Source: Lederbergia citrisecunda (GTDB taxonomy: Bacteria; Bacillota; Bacilli; Bacillales; Bacillaceae_C). Taken from it: DNA of 64,000 bases. The translations under genes were made by a program, and so were the position numbers. The DNA lies in assembly GCF_018343695.1 (NCBI RefSeq), contig NZ_JAGYPJ010000001.1, forward strand, positions 4,157,631 through 4,221,630, written 5' to 3'. This document shows, piece after piece, positions 25,370-34,875 of this stretch (positions within the stretch are counted from its first letter, which is position 1; every line of letters begins with the position of its first letter). The notes beneath the pieces were generated by a model, which worked only from the letters and a program-made list of their open reading frames with translations, had not been told where the DNA came from and did no database searches.

Positions 25370-25495
25370 TGAAAGCCGCCATCGATTAACAAACTGCTTG
25401 TCTTCTTTTACATAAGTAAAACGCTGAATAAGGACTGTGAATAAAGTTGTCGTCGATGAGCAAGCAAGGTGAGTTTTTCTTAAAAGATAGATAAT
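25370..25495 (-). repeat. Decayed copy of dispersed element A upstream of the MpfA-like gene
   Basis: Short matches in order, GATTAACAAACTGCTTGTC, CATAAGTAAAACGCTGAA and GTCGTCGATGAGCAAGC followed by TTTTTCTTA, follow the layout of element A read on the minus strand. The internal hairpins are gone. The rest of the 360-bp gap between uppP and the next gene shows no coding sequence. Confidence 0.45.
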
Positions 25496-25583
25496 TAAAA
25501 ATATACACTTGAAGAGTTCCATAGTATAATTTATTTTATATTAGTCTATCCAATATTATGTTGGATCGACAATTTAAAAACAC

Positions 25584-25621
25584 AGGAGGTGTACACCTTT
25601 CGTTGAAAGGTGAACCATTTG
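25584..25621 (+). promoter_or_regulatory. Shine-Dalgarno separated from a TTG start by a perfect hairpin
   Basis: A strong AGGAGG at 25584-25589 is 29 nt from the TTG start at 25619, too far for direct use. Between them lies a perfect 8-bp hairpin, CACCTTTC-GTT-GAAAGGTG (25594-25612). If it folds, the effective spacing is about 10 nt. Alternatively the GAAAGGTGA within the hairpin's 3' arm could serve as a weak site. Confidence 0.55.
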
Positions 25622-26953
25622 GACATAGTCAGTTTAATTTTAATTGGAGTATTGATTGTTTTAACCGCTTTTTTTGTAGCAACGGAATTTGCCATCGTAA
25701 AGATTAGAAGTTCTCGTATTGATCAGCTAGTCGAGGAAGGAAAGCCAGGGGCAATAGCAGCGAAGCATGTGACGACACATATGGATGAGTATTTATCTGC
25801 TTGTCAGCTAGGAATAACGATAACAGCACTAGGGATAGGTTGGTTAGGTGAACCAGCGATAATGAGTATATTAAAACCTATCTTAGATAAATGGCAAATC
25901 GGTGTTTCTGCTTCACACATCATTTCAGTCGCAATCTCTTTTTCTATCATTACCTTTTTACACGTTGTGGTAGGTGAACTCGCACCTAAAACGGTCGCGA
26001 TTCAAAAAGCTGAAATGGTTGCCTTGCTTTTCGCGAAGCCGATTACTTGGTTTTATAAACTTATGTTTCCATTTATTTGGTTATTAAATGGCTCTGCTCG
26101 TTTAATGGTAAGACTTTTTGGTCTTAAGCCAGTTATGGAACATGAAGAATCCCATACGGAAGAAGAGCTTCGCATCATCTTGTCTGATAGCTATAAAAGT
26201 GGAGAAATTAATCAGACCGAATTGACTTATGTGAACAATATTTTTAAGTTTGACAACCGAATCGCAAAAGAAATTATGGTACCACGTACAGAAATGATTT
26301 CTCTTTCAACCGAGGATAATATTCAAGATTGGATGCAAGTGATTAAAAAGGAAAAGCTCACTCGCTATCCCGTATATGAAGGAGATAAGGATAACATCGT
26401 TGGAATCATTAATATAAAAGATATTTTGATGGCGCAAATTAAAAATACGGGACCAGATTCGGATATGAAAATCATTCGATTTTTAAAGCCTGTTATTCTG
26501 GTGATTGATACGATTCCTATTCATGATTTATTGCTAAAAATGCAACGGGAACATACGCATATGGCAGTTTTATTAGATGAATATGGTGGAACTAGTGGTC
26601 TTGTCACTGTTGAAGATATCATAGAAGAAATTGTCGGTGAGATCCGCGATGAATTCGATACAGATGAAAGGGCAGAGATTACTAAAATTGATGAGGGTCA
26701 TTATTCTTTCAGTGGGAAGGTCCTTGTCCATGAAATAAATGATTTGCTTGGTACGGAATTATCAGACGAAGAAGTTGACACTCTTGGTGGCTGGATTTTA
26801 TCTCAAAACTTTGATATATCTGAAGGGGAAAGTATACAAGCCGACGGATTTACATTCACTGTAAAGGAAATTGACGGACACCAAATTCAGTTTGTTGAAG
26901 CTAAAAAAGAAGAAGTAATAGAAAAAATCCTTCCACTAGAAATAGAAGCATAA
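25619..26953 (+). CDS. CNNM/CorC-type protein with DUF21, CBS pair and CorC_HlyC domain (MpfA/YhdP-like)
   Basis: The 444-residue membrane protein has an N-terminal DUF21/CNNM domain with about four membrane segments (1-190), two CBS domains (about 205-330, containing IMVPRTEMISL and AVLLDEYGGTSGLVTVEDIIEEIVGEIRDEFD read in parts) and a C-terminal CorC_HlyC domain. Length and wording match Bacillus MpfA (YhdP), implicated in magnesium efflux. Bacilli have several paralogues, so the exact one is uncertain. The TTG start gives the N-terminus MDIVSLILIGVL seen in homologues; a GTG at 25610 is the alternative. Confidence 0.88.
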   Translation: MDIVSLILIGVLIVLTAFFVATEFAIVKIRSSRIDQLVEEGKPGAIAAKHVTTHMDEYLSACQLGITITALGIGWLGEPAIMSILKPILDKWQIGVSASHIISVAISFSIITFLHVVVGELAPKTVAIQKAEMVALLFAKPITWFYKLMFPFIWLLNGSARLMVRLFGLKPVMEHEESHTEEELRIILSDSYKSGEINQTELTYVNNIFKFDNRIAKEIMVPRTEMISLSTEDNIQDWMQVIKKEKLTRYPVYEGDKDNIVGIINIKDILMAQIKNTGPDSDMKIIRFLKPVILVIDTIPIHDLLLKMQREHTHMAVLLDEYGGTSGLVTVEDIIEEIVGEIRDEFDTDERAEITKIDEGHYSFSGKVLVHEINDLLGTELSDEEVDTLGGWILSQNFDISEGESIQADGFTFTVKEIDGHQIQFVEAKKEEVIEKILPLEIEA

Positions 26954-26964
26954 CATAATCAAAG

Positions 26965-27009
26965 ACGCACTATTGTGGAACTTCTCCATATATAGTGCGT
27001 TTCCATTTT
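26965..27009 (+). terminator. Intrinsic terminator after the MpfA-like gene
   Basis: The stem ACGCACTAT / ATAGTGCGT, with an inner GGA/TCC pairing, is followed by TTCCATTTTC. It starts 12 bp after the stop. Confidence 0.7.
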
Positions 27010-27096
27010 CTATATAACGAGCAAATGGGTGAATTCTTTGGTAAAATGATAATAGTGGTAAAAATATAGATTTTACTGTAAAAAGGAGTAGTTTTG

Positions 27097-27555
27097 ATGG
27101 ATGACCGCCTTTTTAGAACGGCTATGGGTAGATTTGCAACTGGAGTAACCGTGATTACGACGAAAGTAAATGAAACCATTCATGGTATGACTGCAAATGC
27201 CTTTGTGTCCGTTTCCTTGAATCCGAAGCTTATTCTCGTTTCAATTGGAGAACAAGCACAAATGAATGAGTTGTTAAAGGAATCCGGCCATTTTGCCGTG
27301 AGTATATTAAATGATAATCAGGAAGACTTGTCTGCTTATTTTGCAGGTCAAATAAATGAAGAAAGAAAGATCGACTTTGATGTTTTTAACGGCATGGATG
27401 TCATTAAAGATGCATTAGTCAACATGACCTGCACTGTTCAAAATTCAGTCGTTGCAGGTGACCACACGCTCTTTATTGCAGAAGTCACGGACTTGAGAGT
27501 ACAGGACGGAGACCCATTACTGTTTTACGGTGGAGCCTATAGAAATATTAAATAA
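27097..27555 (+). CDS. Flavin reductase family protein (FMN-binding split barrel)
   Basis: The 152-residue protein matches the flavin_reductase (HpaC/ActVB-like) fold, with family motifs FATGVTVITT, GMTANAFVSVSLNP, FAVSILND and C-terminal HTLFIAEVTD plus PLLFYGGAYR. Such proteins supply reduced FMN to a partner mono-oxygenase, but none is adjacent, so the partner is unknown. ATG 27097 is chosen because AAGGAG lies 8 nt before it. It is monocistronic with terminators on both sides. Confidence 0.88.
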   Translation: MDDRLFRTAMGRFATGVTVITTKVNETIHGMTANAFVSVSLNPKLILVSIGEQAQMNELLKESGHFAVSILNDNQEDLSAYFAGQINEERKIDFDVFNGMDVIKDALVNMTCTVQNSVVAGDHTLFIAEVTDLRVQDGDPLLFYGGAYRNIK

Positions 27556-27561
27556 ATATAA

Positions 27562-27597
27562 CCCGACAGTCTCTAATAGACTGTCGGGATTTTCTTT
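27562..27597 (+). terminator. Intrinsic terminator of the flavin reductase gene
   Basis: The perfect 11-bp stem CCCGACAGTCT / AGACTGTCGGG with a 5-nt loop is followed by TTTTCTTT. Confidence 0.9.
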
Positions 27598-27618
27598 AAA
27601 AGTAAAGACTATATTATT

Positions 27619-27778
27619 GCTTAAGCTTTTGCTGTCTACCGATGGAGCCGTCTACTAGCAAACTTATTGTCCTTTTCTTTTGGAGGAAATCAAAGGTCGA
27701 AGAAGGAACGTCTATTAAAATGCCGCGTCCTGTGGCGACGTCGACTGTTAGTCGATGAGTAAGTCGCTTGCGCTTTTC
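27619..27778 (-). repeat. Dispersed element A, copy abutting the BCCT transporter stop
   Basis: On the minus strand the TAA stop is followed by G and AAAAGCGCAAGCG. The GCCACAGGACGCGGC hairpin is kept, but the CCCACA hairpin is lost. The distal end shows the CTAGTAGACGGC region. It fills the convergent gap between the flavin reductase terminator and the transporter gene. Confidence 0.75.
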
Positions 27779-29302
27779 TTACTTTGTAGGTACTTTCTTT
27801 TCCTTTTGTCGATATCCTAAACCTAATTCTTTTTTCTCCCGAGCTAACGACTTATACAAAGAGAGCATCATGAAGATCATAATAAATGAAAAAGGAAATG
27901 CCGCTATGATGAGTGCATTTTGTAAAGCCTGAAGTCCCCCGCTATAAAGAAGAATCGCTGCCATTGCAGAAAGGATGATTCCCCACGTTACTTTCACTCT
28001 GTTAGGAGGGGTTAATGAACCGTACGTTGTTTGCATCCCAAGGACAAAGGTAGCCGAATCAGCCGAAGTAATAAAAAAGATGCCAATTAAAATGATTGCG
28101 ACAATGGAAAGAAAAGTTGTAAAAGGCATCTCATTGAAAACGGCGAACAATACTTCTTCTGTAGCAAATTGTGTTAAATCGATATTCCCCATTTGCTGGA
28201 CACTAATAGCCGTTGTCCCAAACACTGCAAACCATATAAAGCTAACGATTGTAGGCAGTAGTAATACGCCAATTAAGAGTTCACGAATCGTCCTGCCACG
28301 CGATACACGAGCAATGAAAATTCCGACAAACGGAGACCACGATATCCACCAAGCCCAGTAAAAAATCGTCCAATTATTGATCCATTCACGTCGTTCAGGC
28401 CTTAAAGGTGCTATTCTAAAACTCATTGAAATAAGATTTTGAAAATATGCACCTATCGTGTCAGTAAATAAATTTAAAATAAATAACCCCGGTCCTATGA
28501 TGAAAACAAGTATTAATAAAATTAATGCCAAAAGCATATTCGTGTTGCTTAAATATTTGATTCCTTTGCTTAGCCCAGACCAAGCCGACATAATAAATAA
28601 GACTGTCACAATAATAATGATGATGACTTGGATATAAAATTTGTTAGGAATGCCAAAAAGATAGGCGAGTCCGCCGTTTATTTGGGTCGCGCCAAATCCT
28701 AATGTAGTCGCAACCCCGATGACGGTTGCCGTGACAGCAATAATATCGATGAGTGTCGCAATTTTACCTTTTGAATGTTTTCCTAAAAGGGGACTAAGTG
28801 CTGCACTTATAAGTCCTGGCTCATCTTTTCGAAAGTTAAAATAAGCGAGGCTAAGTGCGACTAGAGCATAAATGGCCCAAGCATGAATTCCCCAGTGAAA
28901 AAAAGTAAATCTCATCGAATCTTTTAATGCCGCATCTGTTCCAGGAGAGGCAAGCGGTGGTGAGGAAGCAAAATGGGAAAGTGGTTCCGCTGCTCCCCAA
29001 AAGACGAGTCCAATTCCCATCCCGGCACTAAAAAGCATCGCAAACCATGTTGGCCGTGAATATTCTGGCATTTCGCCTGTTTTCCCTAATCTAATTGCAC
29101 CTATTGGGCTAAAAATAAGAAATAAACAAAACAAGACAATGACACTGACGAGTATTAAGTAATACCAACCAAAGCCGGAGGTAATTAAAGCTTCTACATT
29201 AGCTGTAGCTTTTTCAAAACGACTTGGCGCAATCACCCCAAAACAGACAGCAATTAAAAGTATAAAAGCAGAAACCCAGAAAACACTGGAAACCTTATTC
29301 AT
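27779..29302 (-). CDS. BCCT-family betaine/choline/carnitine transporter (OpuD/BetL-like)
   Basis: The 507-residue transporter has 12 predicted membrane segments. The hallmark [17 protein letters not shown] and the aromatic-rich [28 protein letters not shown] (segment 8 region, read in parts) identify BCCT carriers of compatible solutes such as glycine betaine. The N-terminus [13 protein letters not shown] matches OpuD. ATG 29302 has AAGGAG 6 nt upstream, whereas the longer frame begins inside the preceding gene. It lies downstream of pucA/pucB-like genes, a context that does not obviously fit an osmoprotectant role. Confidence 0.9.
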   Translation of the reverse strand: MNKVSSVFWVSAFILLIAVCFGVIAPSRFEKATANVEALITSGFGWYYLILVSVIVLFCLFLIFSPIGAIRLGKTGEMPEYSRPTWFAMLFSAGMGIGLVFWGAAEPLSHFASSPPLASPGTDAALKDSMRFTFFHWGIHAWAIYALVALSLAYFNFRKDEPGLISAALSPLLGKHSKGKIATLIDIIAVTATVIGVATTLGFGATQINGGLAYLFGIPNKFYIQVIIIIIVTVLFIMSAWSGLSKGIKYLSNTNMLLALILLILVFIIGPGLFILNLFTDTIGAYFQNLISMSFRIAPLRPERREWINNWTIFYWAWWISWSPFVGIFIARVSRGRTIRELLIGVLLLPTIVSFIWFAVFGTTAISVQQMGNIDLTQFATEEVLFAVFNEMPFTTFLSIVAIILIGIFFITSADSATFVLGMQTTYGSLTPPNRVKVTWGIILSAMAAILLYSGGLQALQNALIIAAFPFSFIMIFMMLSLYKSLAREKKELGLGYRQKEKKVPTK

Positions 29303-29354
29303 GCCGTTCTCCTTCCAAAGATGCATTATAGGTTTTAGTATTTCTAGTATCCGC

Positions 29355-29957
29355 CTACTTAATTCCACTTAATAAGTTGTCATAGTCTTCTTTTGTATCA
29401 ATATCTTGAAAATACTTAAATTGATGATAAGGCAGTATCTTTCCTTTATTTAATTGGTCCCCCCGTAATAGTGCCTTTGCGCCGATATCCCCCGAAAGGT
29501 TTAATAAATCAGGAAACGTAGTGGCAGATAGTAAAACAGGGGGAGTAATGATATTTTTAAAGGATGCTGCCACAAATTGAAGAGATGGGGTTTTTTTCTT
29601 CCATTCAATGATCTCTTCAATCATATGTAAAGGGATGAATGGTTGGTCAGCGAGCATAACTAAAATACCGTCTACCCCATCGGTTTGGGTCGTTCGGATG
29701 GCACATTTGAGAGATTCAGATTGTCCCATATGAGCGGAAGGACAATGGATGACCGAGCATTTGGGATGTATTCTGTTTTCAGATGATATCCAATGGGGTT
29801 CCTCTTTTACGATAATGTAAATTTTTTCTAATGAAGATTGCAAAGCTGTTCCTAGCGCTACATCCCCGACAGTCGTATTCCTGAATGGGAGTTCCAGTTT
29901 ATTTTTACCCATACGTGAACTTTTCCCTGCAGCAAGGTACGCGCCTGCCATTTTCAT
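29355..29957 (-). CDS. pucB: MobA/MocA-like nucleotidyltransferase (PucB-like), molybdenum hydroxylase maturation
   Basis: The 200-residue protein has an MobA-like NTP-transferase fold with the nucleotide-binding motif [13 protein letters not shown] near the N-terminus and the metal site VMLADQPF. Proteins of this type attach CMP to molybdopterin for xanthine-dehydrogenase-class enzymes (MocA; PucB in Bacillus subtilis). It overlaps the XdhC-like pucA by 4 bp, the same pairing as in the B. subtilis puc operon. No structural subunits of a molybdenum hydroxylase are present here. Confidence 0.7.
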   Translation of the reverse strand: MKMAGAYLAAGKSSRMGKNKLELPFRNTTVGDVALGTALQSSLEKIYIIVKEEPHWISSENRIHPKCSVIHCPSAHMGQSESLKCAIRTTQTDGVDGILVMLADQPFIPLHMIEEIIEWKKKTPSLQFVAASFKNIITPPVLLSATTFPDLLNLSGDIGAKALLRGDQLNKGKILPYHQFKYFQDIDTKEDYDNLLSGIK

Positions 29958-30964
29958 AGCTTTCTCCTACGTGATTGAATCAACTCGGCCATGATGCTAA
30001 TCGAGATTTCTTTCGGGCCTTCAGCACCAATTTTTAAACCAACAGGAGAATGGAGCCAATCGGGAATTTTTCCTCCCATTAGTCGTTCCGTTCGTTTTTT
30101 TGAGCCTAATATACCAATATAAAAAAGCTGTAATTCTTTTAAATGCTCCAACACTTTACGATCACGTTGAAAATCATGCGTCATAATGACTACTGAGTCT
30201 AGGTTACTTAGAGGAATACCTTTTAATAAATAGTCAGGTTCTCCGATCCGGAGTGATTGAGCAAAAGGATAATAATTTCTCGTACAATACGCTTCCCGCC
30301 AATCCAATATATGAACTGAATATCCTGTATTAGATGCTAAATGTGCAAATGGTCGAACATCCTCTCCAGCGCCAATAATGTAAAGATTCGGTTTCGGCCA
30401 TATTATTTGCAGAAAAAAAGGTTCGTTCTTAAAACTTTTTAGCTCTGCGTAATGGGAAAGTAGAGGTGTTGTATGTAGTTTTTCAATAAATACTTTGGGG
30501 ATTTCAAAAGGAAAATGGCCAAAAAAATAATTTGTTTTAGTTGAAAATGCGTATTGCTCAAAGTGTATTAATGATTGAATATATAGGACTGGCTCCATTT
30601 TATTTAATTGTTCTTTTAGCGAGATAAGGGAGTGTCGAAATCCATCGTCGATATCCCTCAATAATACCGATACGACTCCATTGCATCCCGCCCCGACGCC
30701 CCAACCTAGATCATCCTCCGAGCTTAAATCATACCGTACTATTTCGACCCTTCCAGTAGAAAAAAGTTCACTCGCCCGATACTTCAAATCATTTTCAAGG
30801 CAGCCGCCACTAATTACCCCAATTTTAGAACCATCTTCTTCTAGTAACATCCAGGCTCCTTCTTTTCGATAAGACGAACCGTCAACATTGACAATTTGGG
30901 CTAGTACAGTCGGTTGGTTATGTTCAATAAATAATATATCAAGTATCTCATGAAGGTAATCCAT
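29954..30964 (-). CDS. pucA: XdhC/CoxI-family maturation factor (PucA-like)
   Basis: The 336-residue protein has an N-terminal XdhC/CoxI domain (about 8-75, motif VISGGCLENDL) and a C-terminal Rossmann-fold XdhC_C domain (about 195-330, LYIIGAGEDVRPFA, GILGSKKRTERL). The family binds and inserts sulfurated molybdenum cofactor into xanthine-dehydrogenase-type enzymes. ATG 30964 is chosen since AGGGGG is 6-7 nt upstream. It is the first gene of a likely pucA-pucB-BCCT operon. Confidence 0.8.
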   Translation of the reverse strand: MDYLHEILDILFIEHNQPTVLAQIVNVDGSSYRKEGAWMLLEEDGSKIGVISGGCLENDLKYRASELFSTGRVEIVRYDLSSEDDLGWGVGAGCNGVVSVLLRDIDDGFRHSLISLKEQLNKMEPVLYIQSLIHFEQYAFSTKTNYFFGHFPFEIPKVFIEKLHTTPLLSHYAELKSFKNEPFFLQIIWPKPNLYIIGAGEDVRPFAHLASNTGYSVHILDWREAYCTRNYYPFAQSLRIGEPDYLLKGIPLSNLDSVVIMTHDFQRDRKVLEHLKELQLFYIGILGSKKRTERLMGGKIPDWLHSPVGLKIGAEGPKEISISIMAELIQSRRRKL

Positions 30965-31081
30965 ATACATTCCCCCTACATATTACTCATTATCTTCAAA
31001 TGCCCCTCATCCTCATAACATATTATTTAAGATATTCGGTTACCATACTTACTATCATTAGTTTATTTAAGGAGTCGGGCA

Positions 31082-31957
31082 ATGAATTATTTATTATCCG
31101 TTGTAATTGGGGTTGCGTTCGGTACGGTTTCCCGATTTGTCCTATTACGTACAGATTTTCGGCAGTATCCTACATATCCTCAAGGAAGAATGATTCACTT
31201 ATCATTCGGTTTTATTGCAGCATTTTTAGGTGCGGTTGCTGTTCCTTCCGTGCTTGACTCTAACTGGACGGCCGTCACTTTTCTTGGACTAGCCGCAACT
31301 CAATTCCGTGAAGTTCGAAGAATGGAGCGGGATACACTTGAACAAGTTGACTTAAGCGAGTTGGTGAAGCGAGGAACACCCTTTATTGAAGGGATGGCTC
31401 AGGCTTTTGAAAGCAGAAATTATTTAGTCATGTTTACAGCTCTCGTTACAACGATGTTGACTGTTATTAACTTATGGCTTGGAATACTTGGCGGTATCGC
31501 CATGCTTTTTGTCGTTAAGCAAAATATGTCTGGAAACATACTAAAATCCATTGCTAACGTTATCGAAGGTGAGATTCGTTTTGAGGGACCTAATTTATTT
31601 GTTGGCGATATCCATATTAAAAATGTCGGACTAAAAGTGAACAGAGATATTATTATGGAGCGGGCAGTTGGTGCCATTATCATTCCAAAAAACGAAAATA
31701 GCGTCGTAACGTTATCGCATCTTGGTCAACGACAGGCGATGCTTCACCAAGTAGCGAATGTGCTCGGTGCCTATATTGATTCAGGTGAACCGAGTTTTAT
31801 CCCGCTATCTAAGAGAGATATGGATGATGGCAGGCTTGCTCTATTCATAATGCCGCAAGAAAAGGATTTCAACCAAGTAAAAACAGTTTTGGAAAAAGTT
31901 CCTGTTTTAGATAGTGCGATCCGACTCCCAAGCGAAGGAGATAAAGGAAAGAAATGA
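31082..31957 (+). CDS. YIEGIA-family membrane protein
   Basis: The 291-residue Bacillales-specific protein has membrane helices at about 1-20, 40-65 and 112-150, followed by a soluble domain. The family is named for a short motif; here it is IEGEIRFEGPNLFVGDIHIK. Its function is unknown to me beyond the annotated association with a small capping-complex partner, which follows 15 bp downstream. AAGGAG lies before the ATG. Confidence 0.8.
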   Translation: MNYLLSVVIGVAFGTVSRFVLLRTDFRQYPTYPQGRMIHLSFGFIAAFLGAVAVPSVLDSNWTAVTFLGLAATQFREVRRMERDTLEQVDLSELVKRGTPFIEGMAQAFESRNYLVMFTALVTTMLTVINLWLGILGGIAMLFVVKQNMSGNILKSIANVIEGEIRFEGPNLFVGDIHIKNVGLKVNRDIIMERAVGAIIIPKNENSVVTLSHLGQRQAMLHQVANVLGAYIDSGEPSFIPLSKRDMDDGRLALFIMPQEKDFNQVKTVLEKVPVLDSAIRLPSEGDKGKK

Positions 31958-31972
31958 TGAGGAGTGGTAAAA

Positions 31973-32164
31973 ATGCTCGATGAAACAGTTTCGATCGTTG
32001 CAGTTGTTACGACGAAAGAAGCAGGCATTAGTGGAGGGGGAGCGCCCTTTTTTATTGTGGAAAATGAAGAAGCTTTGCAAAAGGTAAGCATGAGTCTTGA
32101 GAGAATACTTGATGCCGCCGCGAGTGAAATAGACGAAAATACAATTGTTATTGTGGCAAGGTAA
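31973..32164 (+). CDS. Small capping-complex subunit paired with YIEGIA
   Basis: The 63-residue protein reads MLDETVSIVAVVTTKEAGISGGGAPFF in parts. It matches the short protein annotated in Bacillales as the capping complex subunit for YIEGIA. ATG 31973 has GAGGAG 8 nt upstream, better than the GTG at 31964. It is the second gene of a two-gene operon ending at a terminator. Confidence 0.75.
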   Translation: MLDETVSIVAVVTTKEAGISGGGAPFFIVENEEALQKVSMSLERILDAAASEIDENTIVIVAR

Positions 32165-32173
32165 AGATTGACG

Positions 32174-32204
32174 AAAAACCGGACACGAAGTGTGCCCGGT
32201 TTTA
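32174..32204. terminator. Bidirectional terminator between YIEGIA operon and cstA
   Basis: The stem AACCGG-ACAC / GTGT-(GC)-CCGGTT is flanked by A5 and T4 runs and serves convergent genes. Confidence 0.85.
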
Positions 32205-32212
32205 TAAATTAA

Positions 32213-33670
32213 TTAGGATGCTTTGCCCAACCCGTCATCAAGAATAATCGGTTTCAATCCTTTTTCAGCGGCATTAAGTTTTACCCTTAGTCCCATAAAG
32301 AACCCAGCAATAATAATAATTGTAATAATACTCGCTACAATGTAGGACATATACATTGATAATTTAAATCCAATTTGTGCGTTTAAAATAAACGTGAATG
32401 TCGTCATTGTAATAAAAATGGCCGGAATAGCAGCGATCCAGTAGTTTTTCTTTTGCAGTGCTAGATACATAGCGGCTACCCATAATGCAATCATTGCTGT
32501 TGTTTGGTTTGCCCAAGCAAAATATCTCCATAGGATGTTGAAATCGATTTGAGTAAGAATGACAGAGATTGCAAACATTGGAATCGCAATAAATAAACGA
32601 TTTCCAAATTTCTTTTGGGCTAGCTCAATATAATCTGCTATCACCATACGCGCACTTCTGAAGGCGGTGTCTCCGGATGTGATCGGGAGAACAATAACTC
32701 CAAGAACTGCAATCGTTCCAAATACAGCACCAAGTGTTGTGACGGAAACTTCTTTAACAATTCCTGCAGGTCCTACTTCAGCAAGTAACTGGCTTAATGA
32801 AGCTCCATTGAAAATGGACATGGCAGCTGCTGCCCAGATCATGGCAATAATGGCTTCAGCAATCATCATTCCATAGAAAATATAACGTCCTTGTGATTCT
32901 CTTTGAGTAGTCCGTGAAATGATTGGAGATTGTGTTGCGTGGAACCCAGATAATGCTCCACAAGCAATCGTAATGAAAAGAATAGGGAAAATTGGTAGGT
33001 TGTCAGGATGCATATTTGTTAAGGATAACTCAGGAATAGGGTGTCCCTGAAAAATGAGTGCACCACCAATTCCAACAGCACTAATTAATAGAATTAATCC
33101 GAAAATTGGATAGAGTTTTCCTATGATTTTATCGATAGGGAGTAATGTAGCTAATAGATAATATACGAAAATAATGGCGATCCAAACGCCGACAGACATC
33201 CATCCTTTTGTTAAGTCTCCGAGAAGTTCAGCGGGTGCAGTGACAAACACGGTTCCAACAAGAATAAGCAGGAGAATGGAAAAGGCATTAACAACATGCT
33301 TGAAGGCTTTTCCAAGAAACATACCTGCTAGTTCCGGCAAGTGGGCTCCACGATTCCTTAACGAGATCATGCCCGTTAAATAATCATGTACAGCACCTGC
33401 AAAGATAGCGCCAAACACAATCCATAAAAAGGCAACAGGTCCATATAATGCTCCCATAATAGGGCCGAAAATAGGTCCAACTCCCGCGATATTCAATAAT
33501 TGAATTAGCGAGTTGCGCTGTTTGCCCATAGGAACATAATCCAAACCATCTGCGAGTGTATAAGCAGGAGTTTTACGGTTTTCTTTTACCCCGAAAACCT
33601 TTTCCACATACTTTCCATATGTGAAATAACTAACCACTAGCAATACGATTGCTGCAAAAAAAGTGATCAT
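32213..33670 (-). CDS. cstA: CstA-family (carbon starvation/pyruvate or peptide transporter) permease
   Basis: The 485-residue protein has about 13 membrane segments and belongs to the CstA family, whose E. coli members CstA and BtsT import peptides and pyruvate. Family motifs include NIAGVGPIFGPIMGALYGP, HDYLTGMISLRNRG and ITSGDTAFRSARM. It is the short form; the classic CstA is about 600-700 residues. AGGAGGGATATAC precedes the ATG. A cre-like site lies 22-35 nt upstream of the start, so carbon catabolite repression is likely. Confidence 0.9.
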   Translation of the reverse strand: MITFFAAIVLLVVSYFTYGKYVEKVFGVKENRKTPAYTLADGLDYVPMGKQRNSLIQLLNIAGVGPIFGPIMGALYGPVAFLWIVFGAIFAGAVHDYLTGMISLRNRGAHLPELAGMFLGKAFKHVVNAFSILLLILVGTVFVTAPAELLGDLTKGWMSVGVWIAIIFVYYLLATLLPIDKIIGKLYPIFGLILLISAVGIGGALIFQGHPIPELSLTNMHPDNLPIFPILFITIACGALSGFHATQSPIISRTTQRESQGRYIFYGMMIAEAIIAMIWAAAAMSIFNGASLSQLLAEVGPAGIVKEVSVTTLGAVFGTIAVLGVIVLPITSGDTAFRSARMVIADYIELAQKKFGNRLFIAIPMFAISVILTQIDFNILWRYFAWANQTTAMIALWVAAMYLALQKKNYWIAAIPAIFITMTTFTFILNAQIGFKLSMYMSYIVASIITIIIIAGFFMGLRVKLNAAEKGLKPIILDDGLGKAS

Positions 33671-33691
33671 GTATATCCCTCCTCATTTTGA

Positions 33692-33705
33692 TGAATGCGC
33701 TTTCA
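33692..33705 (-). promoter_or_regulatory. Candidate CcpA cre site upstream of cstA
   Basis: TGAATGCGCTTTCA matches the cre consensus TGWAANCGNTNWCA at all but one position and is nearly palindromic. It lies between the presumed promoter and the cstA ribosome site. Confidence 0.7.
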
Positions 33706-33772
33706 TTCTATCATGCGGAATCTATCTTGAGTAGAGTAATAAGTTAGAAGTTTTTCATAGCTTGTTATTAAA

Positions 33773-33851
33773 TGATAATGATTATCAGTTGTAAGTTGAC
33801 TTAAGAAACCCTAGTGTTATAATGAATTTGATGTATTGATAATGATTTTCA
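33773..33851 (+). promoter_or_regulatory. Fur-controlled promoter of yclNOP-like operon (two Fur boxes)
   Basis: TGATAATGATTATCA at 33773-33787 is a perfect 7-1-7 Fur box. A second, TGATAATGATTTTCA at 33837-33851, has one mismatch. Between them is a sigma-A promoter, TTGACT at 33796-33801, 16 bp, TATAAT at 33818-33823. The boxes flank the promoter, so iron-loaded Fur would repress it. The left box is also about 100 bp from cstA on the other strand. Confidence 0.85.
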
Positions 33852-33924
33852 ATTAAGTTCTTATTTTTTTTTGTGCCTTTTTACCTAGTTGGTAAAGAAT
33901 TTTTAGTATACGGAGTCTTCTTCT

Positions 33925-34875
33925 ATGAAAACAAAATACTTAATAATTGCATTAATACTGGCATCTTTGCTTTCGTTATTTATTGGTGTCAGTAATATTA
34001 CTCCTCTTGATTTGCTTCATTTTCAGTCGGAGGAGACGCAGATTTTTCTTATAAGTCGTTTGCCAAGATTAATGGCAATTATCCTTGCTGGATCCGGTAT
34101 GAGTATAGCTGGACTCATCATGCAGCAGCTCAGCCGCAATAAATTTGTATCACCTACGACAGCTGGAACGCTTGATGCAACAAGACTGGGGATTCTCGTT
34201 TCTATGCTATTATTTGCAAATGCCTCAACGCTGGAAAAAATGGTCGTTGCGTTTGCTTTTGCACTTGGCGGAAATTTACTCTTCATGCAAATATTGGACC
34301 GAATTAAGTTTAAAGATGCGATTTTTATTCCACTCGTTGGTTTAATGTTTGGAAATATATTATCTTCCATTACAACGTTCTTTGCTTATCGAGCTGACGT
34401 CATTCAAAATATGTCCGCTTGGCTACAGGGGGATTTTTCGATGATTATGAAGGGGCGATACGAGCTCCTTTATATAAGCATTCCTGTTCTAATCATTGCC
34501 TACTTATATGCAAATCGATTTACGGTAGCAGGGATGGGGGAGGATTTTTCCAAAAATTTAGGTCTTGCTTATAAGCGAGTAGTTAATATCGGGTTAATAC
34601 TTGTTGCTCTGATTACAGCTACTGTCGTATTGACTGTCGGGATGATTCCGTTTCTAGGTTTGATTATTCCGAATATCGTTTCGATTGCAAAAGGCGACCA
34701 CTTGCAAAAGACATTGCCGCATACTGCGCTTTTAGGCGCAACTTTCTTGCTCGTATGTGATATTTTGGGCCGTGTACTTATTTATCCGTACGAGATTTCC
34801 ATCAGTTTAATGGTGGGGGTAATCGGAAGTGGTATTTTCCTATATTTACTGTTCCGGAGGAAGGCGTATGCGTAA
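33925..34875 (+). CDS. yclN: Iron-siderophore ABC transporter permease (YclN-like)
   Basis: The 316-residue FecCD-family permease has about nine membrane segments with motifs LPRLMAIILAGSGMSIAGLIMQ and GMIPFLGLIIPNIV. Wording and gene order fit YclN of the petrobactin importer YclNOPQ. It is the first gene downstream of a double Fur-box promoter and overlaps the next permease gene by 8 bp. The imported siderophore is inferred from the family and not seen directly. Confidence 0.88.
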   Translation: MKTKYLIIALILASLLSLFIGVSNITPLDLLHFQSEETQIFLISRLPRLMAIILAGSGMSIAGLIMQQLSRNKFVSPTTAGTLDATRLGILVSMLLFANASTLEKMVVAFAFALGGNLLFMQILDRIKFKDAIFIPLVGLMFGNILSSITTFFAYRADVIQNMSAWLQGDFSMIMKGRYELLYISIPVLIIAYLYANRFTVAGMGEDFSKNLGLAYKRVVNIGLILVALITATVVLTVGMIPFLGLIIPNIVSIAKGDHLQKTLPHTALLGATFLLVCDILGRVLIYPYEISISLMVGVIGSGIFLYLLFRRKAYA

